Of a DNA stretch of 64,000 nucleotides, positions 18,062 through 27,091 are shown piece by piece; position 1 is the first letter of the stretch, and every line of letters begins with the position of its first letter. The stretch comes from an uncultured Bacteroidales bacterium (GTDB lineage Bacteria > Bacteroidota > Bacteroidia > Bacteroidales > Muribaculaceae). The DNA lies in NCBI GenBank assembly GCA_902774055.1, contig CACYGX010000010.1, positions 62,001-126,000 on the forward strand, written 5' to 3'. The notes under the pieces were generated by a model. That model saw only the letters and a list, made by a program, of their open reading frames with translations, was not told the DNA's origin and ran no database searches. Position numbers and translations under genes: made by a program.

Positions 18062-19453
18062 ATGAAGAGTAAAGGCCGATACGGACAATTCGTTAGATGG
18101 ATATTCAGCATCGTTGACTTGCTGATTGTCAACCTAGCTTACTTCGCCTCCATGTTGTGGGATGGGAACGAGGCCACCGGTGGCATGTATGCACGCCCCG
18201 CCTGGCTCGTACTCAACGTGGCGATGGTGGTGTGCATCTATTTTTACAGCGATGTGCACGAGCGGCGCGTGTTCTATGCCGACAAGGTTGTGGGACAGGC
18301 GTTTAAACTCATCCTTACCCATGCCGGTATTTTTGTCACCCTAAGCACCTTCCTGGCCCAGTATAACGCGCCATGGCACCGCGTGTTGCTATTCTATCTC
18401 GTGTTCTTTGTCGCTCTGGCGGCATGGTGGGTCATCTCGCGTCAATTGGTGAAACTGTATCGCAATCGAGGTTTCAACTTCAAGCGCATCATTGTCATTG
18501 GCGGTGGCACTGTGGGAGTGCGCCTCATCGACGAGATGCTGGGCGATCAGGGATACGGCTATCACATCGTGGGCTTCTTTGACAACAACCCGAAGGCAAA
18601 AACGGCCTCGGCGGTCTATCAGGGCACTCTCGACGATGTGGAACAGTTTGTCAAGACCCACCAGGTGGACGAGATGTTCTGTGCCGTGCCCGACATCGAG
18701 GACAACCATAACGTCTCCCGCATGATTCGCATCGCCGACAACAACGCCGTTGACTTCTACTATGTACCACAATTCGGCAGGACTGTGACCCGACAGTTTG
18801 AGTTACAATCTGTTGGCGACGTGCCCATCCTGGCTGTTCACCCCTATCCCTTAAAAAACCCGCTGAACCGCATCGTAAAGCGCGCCTTCGACCTGCTGTT
18901 GTCAACGGTGATGCTGATATTGTCGCCAATCGTCATCATCCCTGTTGCCATCGGCATCAAGTTGTCATCTCCTGGACCGATTTTCTTTGTGCAAAAGCGC
19001 ACGGGCTACCGTGGACAGGCATTCAATTGCTATAAATTCCGCACCATGCGCATCAATGATGCCAGCGACACGCTACAGGCGACCAAGGGCGACCCCAGAG
19101 TAACCAAGTTCGGTAATTTCCTGCGCCGCACCAGCATCGACGAGTTGCCACAGTTCTATAACGTGTGGCGCGGCGAGATGAGCGTTGTAGGTCCCCGCCC
19201 CCACATGGTGGCTCAGACCGAGATGTACAGTGAACTCATCGACAAGTACATGCTGCGACACACCATCAAACCCGGCATCACCGGCTGGGCCCAGGTGCTT
19301 GGCTACCGTGGACAGACCGAAGAGTTGTGGCAGATGGAGAAGCGAGTTGAGCATGACGTATGGTACGCCGAGAACTGGTCGCTCTTCCTGGATCTGAAGA
19401 TCATCTTCCTCACCATCTGGAATGCCATCAAGGGCGAGGATAACGCATACTAA
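18062..19453 (+). CDS. Undecaprenyl-phosphate sugar-1-phosphate transferase (WcaJ/WbaP-like)
   Basis: A 463-residue polyprenyl glycosylphosphotransferase that starts exopolysaccharide or capsule units by moving a sugar-1-phosphate, typically glucose, from its UDP donor to undecaprenyl phosphate at the inner membrane. Four to five N-terminal membrane segments (about 10-130) come before a Rossmann-like middle domain (KRIIVIGGGTVGVRLIDEML). The catalytic C-terminal domain has KRAFDLLLSTVMLI, SPGPIFFVQKRTG, FYKFRTM-type NCYKFRTMR, RRTSIDELPQFYNVWRG, MSVVGPRP and KPGITGWAQ. Length and order match the WcaJ/WbaP group. No other glycan genes lie next to it, apart from rfbD about 11 kb away. Confidence 0.93.
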   Translation: MKSKGRYGQFVRWIFSIVDLLIVNLAYFASMLWDGNEATGGMYARPAWLVLNVAMVVCIYFYSDVHERRVFYADKVVGQAFKLILTHAGIFVTLSTFLAQYNAPWHRVLLFYLVFFVALAAWWVISRQLVKLYRNRGFNFKRIIVIGGGTVGVRLIDEMLGDQGYGYHIVGFFDNNPKAKTASAVYQGTLDDVEQFVKTHQVDEMFCAVPDIEDNHNVSRMIRIADNNAVDFYYVPQFGRTVTRQFELQSVGDVPILAVHPYPLKNPLNRIVKRAFDLLLSTVMLILSPIVIIPVAIGIKLSSPGPIFFVQKRTGYRGQAFNCYKFRTMRINDASDTLQATKGDPRVTKFGNFLRRTSIDELPQFYNVWRGEMSVVGPRPHMVAQTEMYSELIDKYMLRHTIKPGITGWAQVLGYRGQTEELWQMEKRVEHDVWYAENWSLFLDLKIIFLTIWNAIKGEDNAY

Positions 19454-19477
19454 GATTCATCTTGACATAACGGAATC

Positions 19478-21328
19478 ATGACTCATGAGGAAACTGCGTT
19501 GATGCTGCTCAGGAGCTGTTATGGATATGACAGTTTCAGGGGGCAGCAATGGGACATCATCAAGCACACGCTGGATGGTGGCGACAGCATCGTACTCATG
19601 CCCACTGGCGGTGGCAAATCACTGTGCTATCAGATTCCCGGATTGATGAGCGAAGAGGGCTTCGCCATCGTCATTTCACCCTTGCTGGCCCTCATGAATG
19701 ACCAGATTGACGCCCTGCAGCAGAATGGCGTGCCGGCATTGGCCTTGAATAGCGAAAAGAGCGACAATGAGAACCGCCAAACCGTAGATTTGCTCATGCA
19801 GGGCAAGGTCAAACTGCTCTATATCTCACCCGAGAAACTGCTCAGCGAAATTGAACGCTGGTCCACCAGCATCACCGACCGCATCTGCCTATTTGCCGTC
19901 GATGAAGCGCACTGCATCTCGCAATGGGGGCATGACTTCAGACCCGAATACACCCAACTAGGGTCGCTCAAGCAACGCTTCTCCCATGTCCCCGTGATGG
20001 CGCTCACCGCCACTGCCGACCGCATCACCCGCGACGACATCGCCAAGCAACTGAGCATCCCCGACGCCAAGCTGTTTGTGAGTTCATTTGACCGCCCCAA
20101 CATCTCCTTGAATGTGATGACCGGTTCTTCAGGAAAAGTAAAATTCCGACAGATCGTACAGTTCATCAACTTGCATCGCAACGAGAGCGGCATCATCTAT
20201 TGCCTGCGACGCAAGGACACCGAGAAGATGGCCGCCGAATTGACCCGCCTGGGCATCAAGGCCGAGCCCTTCCACGCGGGCATGAGCGTTAAAGAGAAGT
20301 TGCGCATCCAGCGGGACTTCATCAACGATGACCTCAATGTGGTGTGTGCTACCATCGCCTTCGGCATGGGCATCGACAAGAGCAACGTCAGGTATGTCAT
20401 CCACAGCAACATGCCGCGCAATATCGAGAGTTACTATCAAGAAATCGGGCGTGCCGGACGTGACGGCCTGCCAGCCGATGCGTTGATGTTCTATTCCTAT
20501 GGCGACGTGGTCACATTGCAGCAGTTTGCCCGACAATCAGGCCAAATTGAGGTCAATATGGACAAGTTGCGCAGCATGCAGCAATTTGCCGAGAGTGGCG
20601 TGTGCCGCCGTCGCATCCTGCTGAACTACTTCAACGAGCGTTTTGACCACGACTGCAAGAATTGCGACGTGTGCGACAACCCGCCAGAACGTTTCGACGG
20701 CACCCGCTACGCCCAGATGGCCCTCAGTGCCATCAAGCGCACAGGCGAGGAAGCGGGCATGTACATGGTGACTGACATCCTGATGGGTTGGAGCAAAGCC
20801 GACCTCGTTGAGAAGGGATTTAACAAAATCAAGACCTTCGGTGTTGGTCGGGAACTCTCTATTGCCGAGTGGAACGCCTATCTGCTGCAAATGTTGCAGA
20901 TGGGTCTATTCGAGGTCGCCTATGATGACAACAAGCACTTGAAAATCACCGACTATGGCAACGAGGTGCTCTATGGACGCCAGAGCATAGAATTGAACCG
21001 TTTTGAACGGCGCGATATCAAGAAACGCCAGTCACCCCCTGTTGAGCAAGCCGCTATCCCCGATATCGCAGGTCCAGCCGAGCCCCCCAAGATCATGGAC
21101 AAAGTGCTGTTTGAGAAACTGCGTGACGTGCGCAAGGCCATCGCTACAGCCAGCCACATCGCCCCCTATATGGTCTTCAGCGACAAGTCATTAACGGCCA
21201 TGGCAACCGAGAAGCCGACGACCCAAGCAGAATTTGGCATCCTCTACGGCGTGGGTGAGATGAAATGCCGCAAGTACTGGCGACCGTTCACCGACGCCAT
21301 CCGCAATTACCTCAACGGCAACAAATAA
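19478..21328 (+). CDS. recQ: ATP-dependent DNA helicase RecQ
   Basis: A 616-residue RecQ helicase that unwinds DNA 3' to 5' in recombination and repair. Motif 0 is in [10 protein letters not shown]; Walker A is [12 protein letters not shown] (K47); the DEAH box is at 142-145, followed by [13 protein letters not shown], the RecQ aromatic loop. Motif VI is [12 protein letters not shown]. The RQC zinc site is in [10 protein letters not shown]...[12 protein letters not shown]-terminal HRDC-like domain occupies about 540-616 ([20 protein letters not shown]). It begins 24 bp after the sugar transferase gene and ends 19 bp from the convergent symporter gene. All key motifs are intact. Confidence 0.97.
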   Translation: MTHEETALMLLRSCYGYDSFRGQQWDIIKHTLDGGDSIVLMPTGGGKSLCYQIPGLMSEEGFAIVISPLLALMNDQIDALQQNGVPALALNSEKSDNENRQTVDLLMQGKVKLLYISPEKLLSEIERWSTSITDRICLFAVDEAHCISQWGHDFRPEYTQLGSLKQRFSHVPVMALTATADRITRDDIAKQLSIPDAKLFVSSFDRPNISLNVMTGSSGKVKFRQIVQFINLHRNESGIIYCLRRKDTEKMAAELTRLGIKAEPFHAGMSVKEKLRIQRDFINDDLNVVCATIAFGMGIDKSNVRYVIHSNMPRNIESYYQEIGRAGRDGLPADALMFYSYGDVVTLQQFARQSGQIEVNMDKLRSMQQFAESGVCRRRILLNYFNERFDHDCKNCDVCDNPPERFDGTRYAQMALSAIKRTGEEAGMYMVTDILMGWSKADLVEKGFNKIKTFGVGRELSIAEWNAYLLQMLQMGLFEVAYDDNKHLKITDYGNEVLYGRQSIELNRFERRDIKKRQSPPVEQAAIPDIAGPAEPPKIMDKVLFEKLRDVRKAIATASHIAPYMVFSDKSLTAMATEKPTTQAEFGILYGVGEMKCRKYWRPFTDAIRNYLNGNK

Positions 21329-21347
21329 ACGGTTGCTCAGACAGGGG

Positions 21348-22691
21348 TCAAATAATTCCTGTAAGATAGAGGAAGATAAAGAAAATAGAAACGGGAGCAA
21401 CGTAGCGCAGACAGAAGATGAGATATGGCTCAGCCGAACCCTTGAGACGTCCACCGTTGGTCAACTGGTCGTGAACAACCTTACGGTCGAGAATCCAACC
21501 AACATAGACCGCTGTGAACAGTCCGCCAATGAGCATGAAGATATTGCTGGCGGCATAATCCATCATGTCGAAGATATTCTTGTCCCACAACTTGACATCG
21601 TCAAGCGCATTAAACGAGAGCGCTGCCAGCACTGCCAGGGCAAAGGTAAACAACGCCGTCCACGCTATGGCACGGGGACGTGACAGCTTGTGCTCCTCGA
21701 TGAGGAATGTGATGGGGATCTCGCTCAGGGAAATCGTAGAAGTCAACGAGGCAAAGAACACCAGCAGGAAGAACAATAAGGCCCAGATGTAGCCACCCGT
21801 CATCTGCTGGAAAATGCTTGGCAACACTTCGAAGATGAGACGCGGTCCTGCCGTTGGCTCTACGCCGAATGAGAACACTGCAGGGAAAATCATCACACCC
21901 GACAAGATGGCAACGAGCGTGTCAAGAATGGCAACGGTAGCGGCATCCTTGGTCAACGAGGTGTCATCTTTAAAGTAAGAACTATAAGTCACGAGGCAAG
22001 AGATACCAATCGAAAGTGACAAAAATGCCTGTCCAAAAGCATCCAAAACGCCGCGCATGGTCAACTTTGAAAAATCGGGATAGAACAGGAAGCGTAAACC
22101 TTTTCCTGCATCAGGCAAGAACAACGACTTGATACAGAAGATTATAAGTATGACGAACAAGAGTGGCATCATGGTGCTCGCCACACGCTCGATACCCTTT
22201 TCAATGCCACGGCTCATGACCACGAAATTGAGTATGAGGAAAAGTACCGTCCAGCCCACACACCTCAAGGGGCTCTCCAAGAGTGAGGAGAACATATCAC
22301 TGTACTCCTGCGGAGTGTGACCGCTCAGACTGCCTTGCACGGCCTGATACAGGTATTCAATGATCCAACCGCACACCACGCTATAGAAACCGATGACGAT
22401 GAAACTGCCCAGGATGCAGATGTAGGTAAAAAGGTAGTATTTCTTGCCTGGGGACAAGCGCTTGAGGGCTGCCTTCATATTGCTGTGGGTCGAGCGGCCG
22501 ATGATGAACTCACTCAATATCACAGGAATACCCATTACCAAAATGCAACAGATGTACACCAGAATAAAAGCGCCACCGCCATTCACTCCGGCCTCATAAG
22601 GAAAACGCCAGATGTTTCCCAGACCAACCGCTGAGCCCACTGCAGCAGCAATGGCGCCCAAGCGTGTTGCGAATCCAACTCGTTTTGTCAT
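21348..22691 (-). CDS. Sodium-dependent symporter of the NSS (neurotransmitter:sodium symporter) family
   Basis: A 447-residue inner-membrane protein with 11-12 hydrophobic segments. It starts TKRVGFATRLGAIAAAVGSAVGLGNIWRFPY, the TM1 signature of the SNF/NSS family that binds sodium and substrate (AVGLGNIWRFPY). TM6 holds SLSIGISCLVTYSSYF. Bacterial members take up amino acids such as Trp, Leu or Tyr with sodium; the exact substrate is not readable here. On the minus strand it follows a small membrane-protein gene by 125 bp. A minus-strand TACTTTTG box (CAAAAGTA at 22722-22729 on plus) 30 bp before the start is a likely promoter element. Confidence 0.95.
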   Translation of the reverse strand: MTKRVGFATRLGAIAAAVGSAVGLGNIWRFPYEAGVNGGGAFILVYICCILVMGIPVILSEFIIGRSTHSNMKAALKRLSPGKKYYLFTYICILGSFIVIGFYSVVCGWIIEYLYQAVQGSLSGHTPQEYSDMFSSLLESPLRCVGWTVLFLILNFVVMSRGIEKGIERVASTMMPLLFVILIIFCIKSLFLPDAGKGLRFLFYPDFSKLTMRGVLDAFGQAFLSLSIGISCLVTYSSYFKDDTSLTKDAATVAILDTLVAILSGVMIFPAVFSFGVEPTAGPRLIFEVLPSIFQQMTGGYIWALLFFLLVFFASLTSTISLSEIPITFLIEEHKLSRPRAIAWTALFTFALAVLAALSFNALDDVKLWDKNIFDMMDYAASNIFMLIGGLFTAVYVGWILDRKVVHDQLTNGGRLKGSAEPYLIFCLRYVAPVSIFFIFLYLTGII

Positions 22692-22816
22692 CGTAGTATT
22701 ATTAGTTTTTTAGATTTTTTACAAAAGTAGCATTAATCCTTGAAAGCCCCATCACAACACAAGTTTTTTTTGAATTTGTTAGTCTTTTACCTTTGATTTT
22801 TCATGCATGGCTAGTC

Positions 22817-23140
22817 TTAAAACTGAGGCACGGGATCCACCCGCCGAGGACTAGATGGCGACTTGGGTTGAGGTGGACGCAGTGGCTTCTTGCGATGTGT
22901 GTCACGCTTTTTCTTTTCGGTTTTTCGAGGCTTTTGCTTGGGTTTTGTTATCGATGACTGGAAAGAATCGGTTTGTGCTTCAAATTCCTGAATTTCAACG
23001 GCCTGCACCGCAACTTCTGGCGTTGTCCTACTGGTGTGCTTCCATGCCCATGTAGCAGCCAATATCACCAGAATGGCAACCAAAACGACGATTGTGCCAC
23101 GCCGTTCACGTCTAGTCATAGAGAAAAAATCCTTAGTCAT
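22817..23140 (-). CDS. Small single-pass membrane protein, resembling the N-terminus of ComEA-like HhH proteins
   Basis: 107 residues: a short N-terminus (TKDFFSMTRRERRGTIVV), one membrane segment (about 15-33) and a long basic Pro/Lys-rich tail (KPKQKPRKTEKKKRDTHRKK) ending RRVDPVPQF. The opening closely recalls Bacteroidetes helix-hairpin-helix proteins of the ComEA type, which begin with a DFF...ERRG segment and an anchor and then carry HhH repeats after a proline-rich linker. Here the chain stops where the HhH part would begin, and the 125 bp downstream cannot hold it. It may be a truncated relative or a naturally short protein. The family assignment is by memory of pattern only. Confidence 0.55.
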   Translation of the reverse strand: MTKDFFSMTRRERRGTIVVLVAILVILAATWAWKHTSRTTPEVAVQAVEIQEFEAQTDSFQSSITKPKQKPRKTEKKKRDTHRKKPLRPPQPKSPSSPRRVDPVPQF

Positions 23141-23207
23141 ATCTAATCCATCTTAAACCTCAGTGCAAAAGTACTTTATTTCATCCAAGGGTCCTCCAAA
23201 CATTGGT

Positions 23208-23267
23208 CATTTTTTACAATCCATTCATTTTTTACACATAAAACGCACTACGTATTGTAAAAAAATG
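23208..23267. repeat. Direct and inverted CATTTTTTACA repeats in a divergent promoter region
   Basis: CATTTTTTACA occurs at 23208-23218 and 23226-23236 (18 bp apart, start to start), and an inverted near-copy, TGTAAAAAAATG, lies at 23256-23267, directly before the -7-like TACCTTTG (23269-23276) of the VanZ-like gene. The set may be an operator for one or both divergent genes, or just A/T-rich similarity. Confidence 0.35.
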
Positions 23268-23310
23268 TTACCTTTGCCGATTGAGAAATTACAAACACTG
23301 AAAAACAAAT

Positions 23311-23769
23311 ATGAAATCATTCTTACTAGCTATACCCAAAGGACTTCCATCGGCCATCATAGTGCTGATTGTGATTTTCTTTACATTTGTTGAAAACCCC
23401 CTAGGCATCAAAGCCCTTAAGTTATTCCCCTATGCTGAGCAAGTGGCTCACATCATCTTATATTTCATTGTTGCACTGGTATTTATCCTGGATTATGCCA
23501 AGGCCCGTCTGCCCCACCACAGCAAGTTGAATCAGGAGATTGCACTGGCTGCCGTGGCTTCAGTAATGGCTCTGGTCATGGAAATCGGCGTTATGATTTA
23601 TACTAACGGTTTCAGGTACAACATCCTAAACTGGTACGCTGGCATCCTGGGTGCTGTGCTTGCCTTCCTGTTCTACCACTTCTGGCTCCTCCACCCCTTC
23701 CGCCACTACCTGTATCACTCGATACAGCACCACTGGCGCTACCAGCACCGTCGCAAGAAGAAAAAATAG
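23311..23769 (+). CDS. VanZ-like membrane protein
   Basis: A 152-residue protein with about four membrane segments (PSAIIVLIVIFFTFV; VAHIILYFIVALVFILDY; EIALAAVASVMALVMEIGVM; NWYAGILGAVLAFLFYHFWL) and a basic His/Arg/Lys-rich end (HHWRYQHRRKKKK). The pattern DKxxHxxxYxxL of VanZ is only loosely present (EQVAHIILYFIV), followed by E-x-x-Q-type MEIGV. VanZ family members sit in the inner membrane and are of poorly known function; one confers low teicoplanin resistance. There is no resistance context here. TACCTTTG at 23269-23276 is a likely -7 box. Confidence 0.7.
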   Translation: MKSFLLAIPKGLPSAIIVLIVIFFTFVENPLGIKALKLFPYAEQVAHIILYFIVALVFILDYAKARLPHHSKLNQEIALAAVASVMALVMEIGVMIYTNGFRYNILNWYAGILGAVLAFLFYHFWLLHPFRHYLYHSIQHHWRYQHRRKKKK

Positions 23770-23799
23770 ATAAGTTTCTGAACCATCATTTCACATTTT

Positions 23800-23836
23800 T
23801 AGGCAATATTTTTGGATAATTCCAAGATATTGCCTA
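23800..23836. promoter_or_regulatory. Nested 37-bp palindrome over a TATTTTTG promoter box, candidate autoregulatory operator
   Basis: Outer arms TAGGCAATAT (23800-23809) and ATATTGCCTA (23827-23836) are a perfect 10-bp inverted repeat. Inside lies a second perfect one, TTGGA/TCCAA (23812-23816 and 23821-23825). TATTTTTG (23807-23814), which fits the Bacteroidetes -7 box, is inside the palindrome. It ends 35 bp before the XRE-methyltransferase start. No T-run follows, so it is a poor terminator for the VanZ-like gene. An operator for the downstream HTH domain is the best guess. Confidence 0.5.
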
Positions 23837-23871
23837 AATTTGTCAAATCCTAACAAACAGCCCTATCTATT

Positions 23872-25056
23872 ATGCTATTCTCAGATAAAATCAAGCAGTT
23901 GCGAATCGAGAGCGGTAAGCGCCAAAAAGACCTTGCCATGGCTATCGGTGTCGATGTTCCTGCCTATAGCCGCTATGAGCACGGCGAACGCCGTCCCAAG
24001 CGCGAACAAGTACTCAAACTGGCCCGCATCTTCAAGACCGACCCCAACGAACTGGTGGCCGCATGGCTTGCTGATGAAGCCTATTCCCACATTGCCCATG
24101 ACAAAATGGCAAATCGCGCCGCGGTTCTGCTTAATGGCATGCTCGGCGGTAATGTGACCGAGAAACCGGAGGCTAACGACAGTATGGAGGACACCGTTGT
24201 ATCAGAGCCGGCTGAGGACGTAGTGCGTGACATGGTCAAGAAGATAGGCCGCTCAGCCATGCCCCACTATGTGCAGGGAGATGCCGCCGCCATCATGCGA
24301 ACCATCGAGGACGAGAGCATCGATTGCATCGTCACTACCCCGCCCTACTGGCGCCGCCGTGGACAGGGCACCGAGAGCATCAAGGCACGAACTATGGACG
24401 AATTCATCGACGAAATCGTCCAAGCGATGGCTCAGGCCTGGCGCGTGCTCAAGCCTCAGGGTTCGTTATGGCTCAACATGGGAGATGACACTACCGACGG
24501 CTTCGTCCAGGGTATACCCTGGCGCATCGTCCTCACCATGATTGACCAGCAAGGGTGGCGACTGGTCAATGAGGTCGTGTGGAACAAAACCACCACGTCA
24601 CCTCAGGGCAGCCAGGACCACCTGCGCAAGGTGCATGAATTCCTGTTCCACCTTGTGAAAACCGAGGACTTCTATTACAACGACGAGGACCTGCGCCACA
24701 CTTTTGCCTTGATCGTGCGAAGCGATGGTAAAGGTCGCAAGAAGAACGATAAAATCAAGGAACACTACCTGCAACCCGAAGGCGGCCACGGCCTCGTGCC
24801 GGGTGACGTGTGGACCATCGGGGTACAACGCTCAGGCATAGCCCATTACTGTGTCGCCCCCGACACCCTCTACCGCTTGCCCATGGTTGCCACATGCCCG
24901 CGCAACGGCATTGTGCTGGATCCCTATTGCGGAACAGGAACCGCCTGCAAGATTGCCTACGAGATGAACCTTCGCAGCATCGGTATCGACATCAATCCCG
25001 ACTACATCAAGCAGGCGAAGGCCAGCATCGAGCAGAAACCGCTGAGCCTGTTCTAA
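23872..25056 (+). CDS. XRE-type HTH / DNA methyltransferase fusion (beta-class, N4-cytosine or N6-adenine)
   Basis: A 394-residue protein joining a DNA-binding domain to a DNA methylase. Residues 4-65 are an XRE/Cro-like helix-turn-helix (IKQLRIESGKRQKDLAMAIG, SRYEHGERRPKREQVLKLAR). After a variable linker (70-125) comes an AdoMet methyltransferase with catalytic motif IV TTPPYW at 155-160 and the AdoMet motif I DPYCGTGT at 350-357. This order (IV before I) is that of the beta class; TPPYW is typical of N4-cytosine enzymes but does not exclude N6-adenine. The central part (about 200-345) would hold target recognition. No restriction enzyme lies beside it, so it appears to be an orphan methylase; neighbours are VanZ-like and ABC-F genes. 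Confidence 0.88.
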   Translation: MLFSDKIKQLRIESGKRQKDLAMAIGVDVPAYSRYEHGERRPKREQVLKLARIFKTDPNELVAAWLADEAYSHIAHDKMANRAAVLLNGMLGGNVTEKPEANDSMEDTVVSEPAEDVVRDMVKKIGRSAMPHYVQGDAAAIMRTIEDESIDCIVTTPPYWRRRGQGTESIKARTMDEFIDEIVQAMAQAWRVLKPQGSLWLNMGDDTTDGFVQGIPWRIVLTMIDQQGWRLVNEVVWNKTTTSPQGSQDHLRKVHEFLFHLVKTEDFYYNDEDLRHTFALIVRSDGKGRKKNDKIKEHYLQPEGGHGLVPGDVWTIGVQRSGIAHYCVAPDTLYRLPMVATCPRNGIVLDPYCGTGTACKIAYEMNLRSIGIDINPDYIKQAKASIEQKPLSLF

Positions 25057-25078
25057 ACGCTGCAAATACAAGCAAGAG

Positions 25079-25110
25079 AAACCAGATAGCCCAAATTATC
25101 TGGTTTTTTT
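25079..25110 (+). terminator. Rho-independent-type terminator after the methyltransferase gene
   Basis: AAACCAGATA (25079-25088) and TATCTGGTTT (25097-25106) form a perfect 10-bp stem with an 8-base loop, followed by T to 25110. TAATTTTG, a possible -7 box for the ABC-F gene, begins directly after it at 25112. Confidence 0.85.
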
Positions 25111-25139
25111 GTAATTTTGTGGCCAAAATTCAATCACTC

Positions 25140-27077
25140 ATGATTTCAATTCAGGGACTAAAGGTAGAGTTTGGCAGCCAAGTGCTGTTTGAGAACATCA
25201 GCTATGTCATCAACAAGCGGGATAAAATCGCGCTTGTCGGGAAGAATGGTGCTGGAAAAACCACCATGCTTAGAATCATCACTGGCGAGCAATTGCCCAC
25301 CAGCGGCACCGTTGCGCGCCAATCAGATATCACCCTGGGCTACCTGCCCCAGCAGATGCAGCTCACCGACACACTCACCGTCAAGCAAGAAGCCGCGCGT
25401 GCCTTTGAGCACCTGCAACAGATGGATGACGCCATCAACCGCATGAACCAGGAACTGGCCGACCGCACGGACTATGACAGCGAGGACTACCAGGAACTCA
25501 TCGAGCGCGTTGCCCAAAAGACGGAATTTCGCTCGTTATTGCAAAGCGAGAACATAGAGGCCGAGATTGAGAAGACGCTGCTGGGCCTAGGCTTTGAGCG
25601 CAGTGACTTTGACCGTCCGACGAGCGAATTCAGCGGCGGATGGCGCATGCGCATCGAGTTGGCCAAGCTCTTGTTGCGCCGCCCTGACGTGCTGTTGCTC
25701 GATGAGCCCACCAACCACCTTGACATCGAATCCATCCAGTGGCTGGAATCGTTCCTTAAGAACCGCAACGGCGCATTGTTGCTCGTGTCGCACGACCGTG
25801 CCTTTATTGATAATGTGACTAATCGCACCATTGAAATATCTCTGGGCAAGATTTATGACTACAAGGTGAGTTACAGCCAGTTTGTTGAACTGCGCAAGGA
25901 GCGTGTTGAGCAGCAGATGCGGGCCTATGAGAACCAGCAGAAACTCATCCACGACACCGAGGACTTTATCGAACGTTTCCGCTATAAGGCGACCAAAGCC
26001 ATCCAGGTGCAGAGCCGCATCAAGATGCTGGAAAAACTAGAGCGCATCGAGGTCGATGAGGTGGACCGCTCACGCATGAGGCTGAAATTTCCTCCTGTCC
26101 CACGAAGCGGCGACTACCCCATCATCGCCGAGGACCTGCGCAAGGATTACGGCAGCCTCAATGTATTCCATGATGTAACCTTTACCATCAAACGCGGCGA
26201 GAAAGTCGCCTTTGTTGGTAAAAATGGAGCCGGTAAATCCACCCTCGTCAAGTGCATCATGGGAGAAATACCCTTTGACGGCAAACTCCAGATTGGACAC
26301 AACGTCAAAATCGGCTATTTCGCTCAGAATCAAGCCCAACTGCTCGACGAGACGCTGACGGTTCACGACACCATCGACTATGTTGCCGTGGGCGATATCC
26401 GCACACGCATTAACGACATCTTGGGCGCGTTCATGTTTGGCGGGAAAAATGCCGACAAGAAGGTCAAGGTGCTCAGTGGTGGCGAAAAGAGCCGTCTGGC
26501 GATGATACGCCTGCTCTTGCAGCCTGTCAATCTGCTAATCCTCGATGAGCCGACCAACCACTTGGATATGCCCAGCAAAGACGTGCTGAAGGAGGCCATC
26601 CAAGCCTTTGAAGGCACCGTTATCGTCGTGTCGCACGACCGCGATTTCCTGAATGGCATCGTTAACAAGGTGTATGAGTTTGGCGAGCACCGTGTTCGTG
26701 AGCATCTGGGCGGCATCTACGACTTCCTGCAGAAAAAGCGTCTCGATTCCCTACAACAACTGGAAATCAAGAACACCCCCGCCGCACCGGCTGCAGATGC
26801 TGAAGTATCGGAGCCAGCAAGTCAAGGCAAGATTGACTACCAGAAACAGAAAGAACGTGAACGACGCATACGCCAAGCCGAGAAGAAAGTAAAAACCCTT
26901 GAGGCCCGCATCGCCGAACTGGAGCAGCAACTGACTGAGATTGAGGACAAACTCGCTGTTGCAACCAGTGAGAATCTGGATATCTACTACAAGCACTCTA
27001 AGATTTCGCGCGAACTTGAAGAGGTCATGGCACAGTGGGAACAGGCAGGCGAGGAACTAGAGCAAGTAAAACAATAA
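25140..27077 (+). CDS. ABC-F family ATPase (EttA/Uup/YdiF-like)
   Basis: A 645-residue soluble protein with two ABC ATPase domains and no membrane segments. The first has GKNGAGKTT, FSGGWRMR and LLLDEPTNHLD; the second has GKNGAGKST, LSGGEKSR and LILDEPTNHLD. Between them (about 245-320) lies the charged linker helix pair typical of ABC-F proteins, which bind the ribosomal E site and affect translation or antibiotic protection. A C-terminal coiled coil (about 570-640, RIRQAEKKVKTLEARIAELEQQL) resembles the DNA-binding tail of Uup. The ATG at 25140 was chosen: the open frame runs further upstream only as an antiframe of the methylase gene. Housekeeping versus resistance function cannot be decided. 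Confidence 0.94.
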   Translation: MISIQGLKVEFGSQVLFENISYVINKRDKIALVGKNGAGKTTMLRIITGEQLPTSGTVARQSDITLGYLPQQMQLTDTLTVKQEAARAFEHLQQMDDAINRMNQELADRTDYDSEDYQELIERVAQKTEFRSLLQSENIEAEIEKTLLGLGFERSDFDRPTSEFSGGWRMRIELAKLLLRRPDVLLLDEPTNHLDIESIQWLESFLKNRNGALLLVSHDRAFIDNVTNRTIEISLGKIYDYKVSYSQFVELRKERVEQQMRAYENQQKLIHDTEDFIERFRYKATKAIQVQSRIKMLEKLERIEVDEVDRSRMRLKFPPVPRSGDYPIIAEDLRKDYGSLNVFHDVTFTIKRGEKVAFVGKNGAGKSTLVKCIMGEIPFDGKLQIGHNVKIGYFAQNQAQLLDETLTVHDTIDYVAVGDIRTRINDILGAFMFGGKNADKKVKVLSGGEKSRLAMIRLLLQPVNLLILDEPTNHLDMPSKDVLKEAIQAFEGTVIVVSHDRDFLNGIVNKVYEFGEHRVREHLGGIYDFLQKKRLDSLQQLEIKNTPAAPAADAEVSEPASQGKIDYQKQKERERRIRQAEKKVKTLEARIAELEQQLTEIEDKLAVATSENLDIYYKHSKISRELEEVMAQWEQAGEELEQVKQ

Positions 27078-27091
27078 AACAATAGATCGAG

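Noticed and set aside
24810-25139. Upstream extension of the ABC-F reading frame
   Set aside because: It lies inside the methyltransferase gene in another frame and reads as nonsense; the ABC domain begins at the ATG at 25140 after a terminator.
23311-27077. A restriction-modification or phage-defence island around the methyltransferase
   Set aside because: Neighbours are a VanZ-like protein, an ABC-F ATPase and an acetyltransferase; no endonuclease, helicase-nuclease or toxin gene is present.
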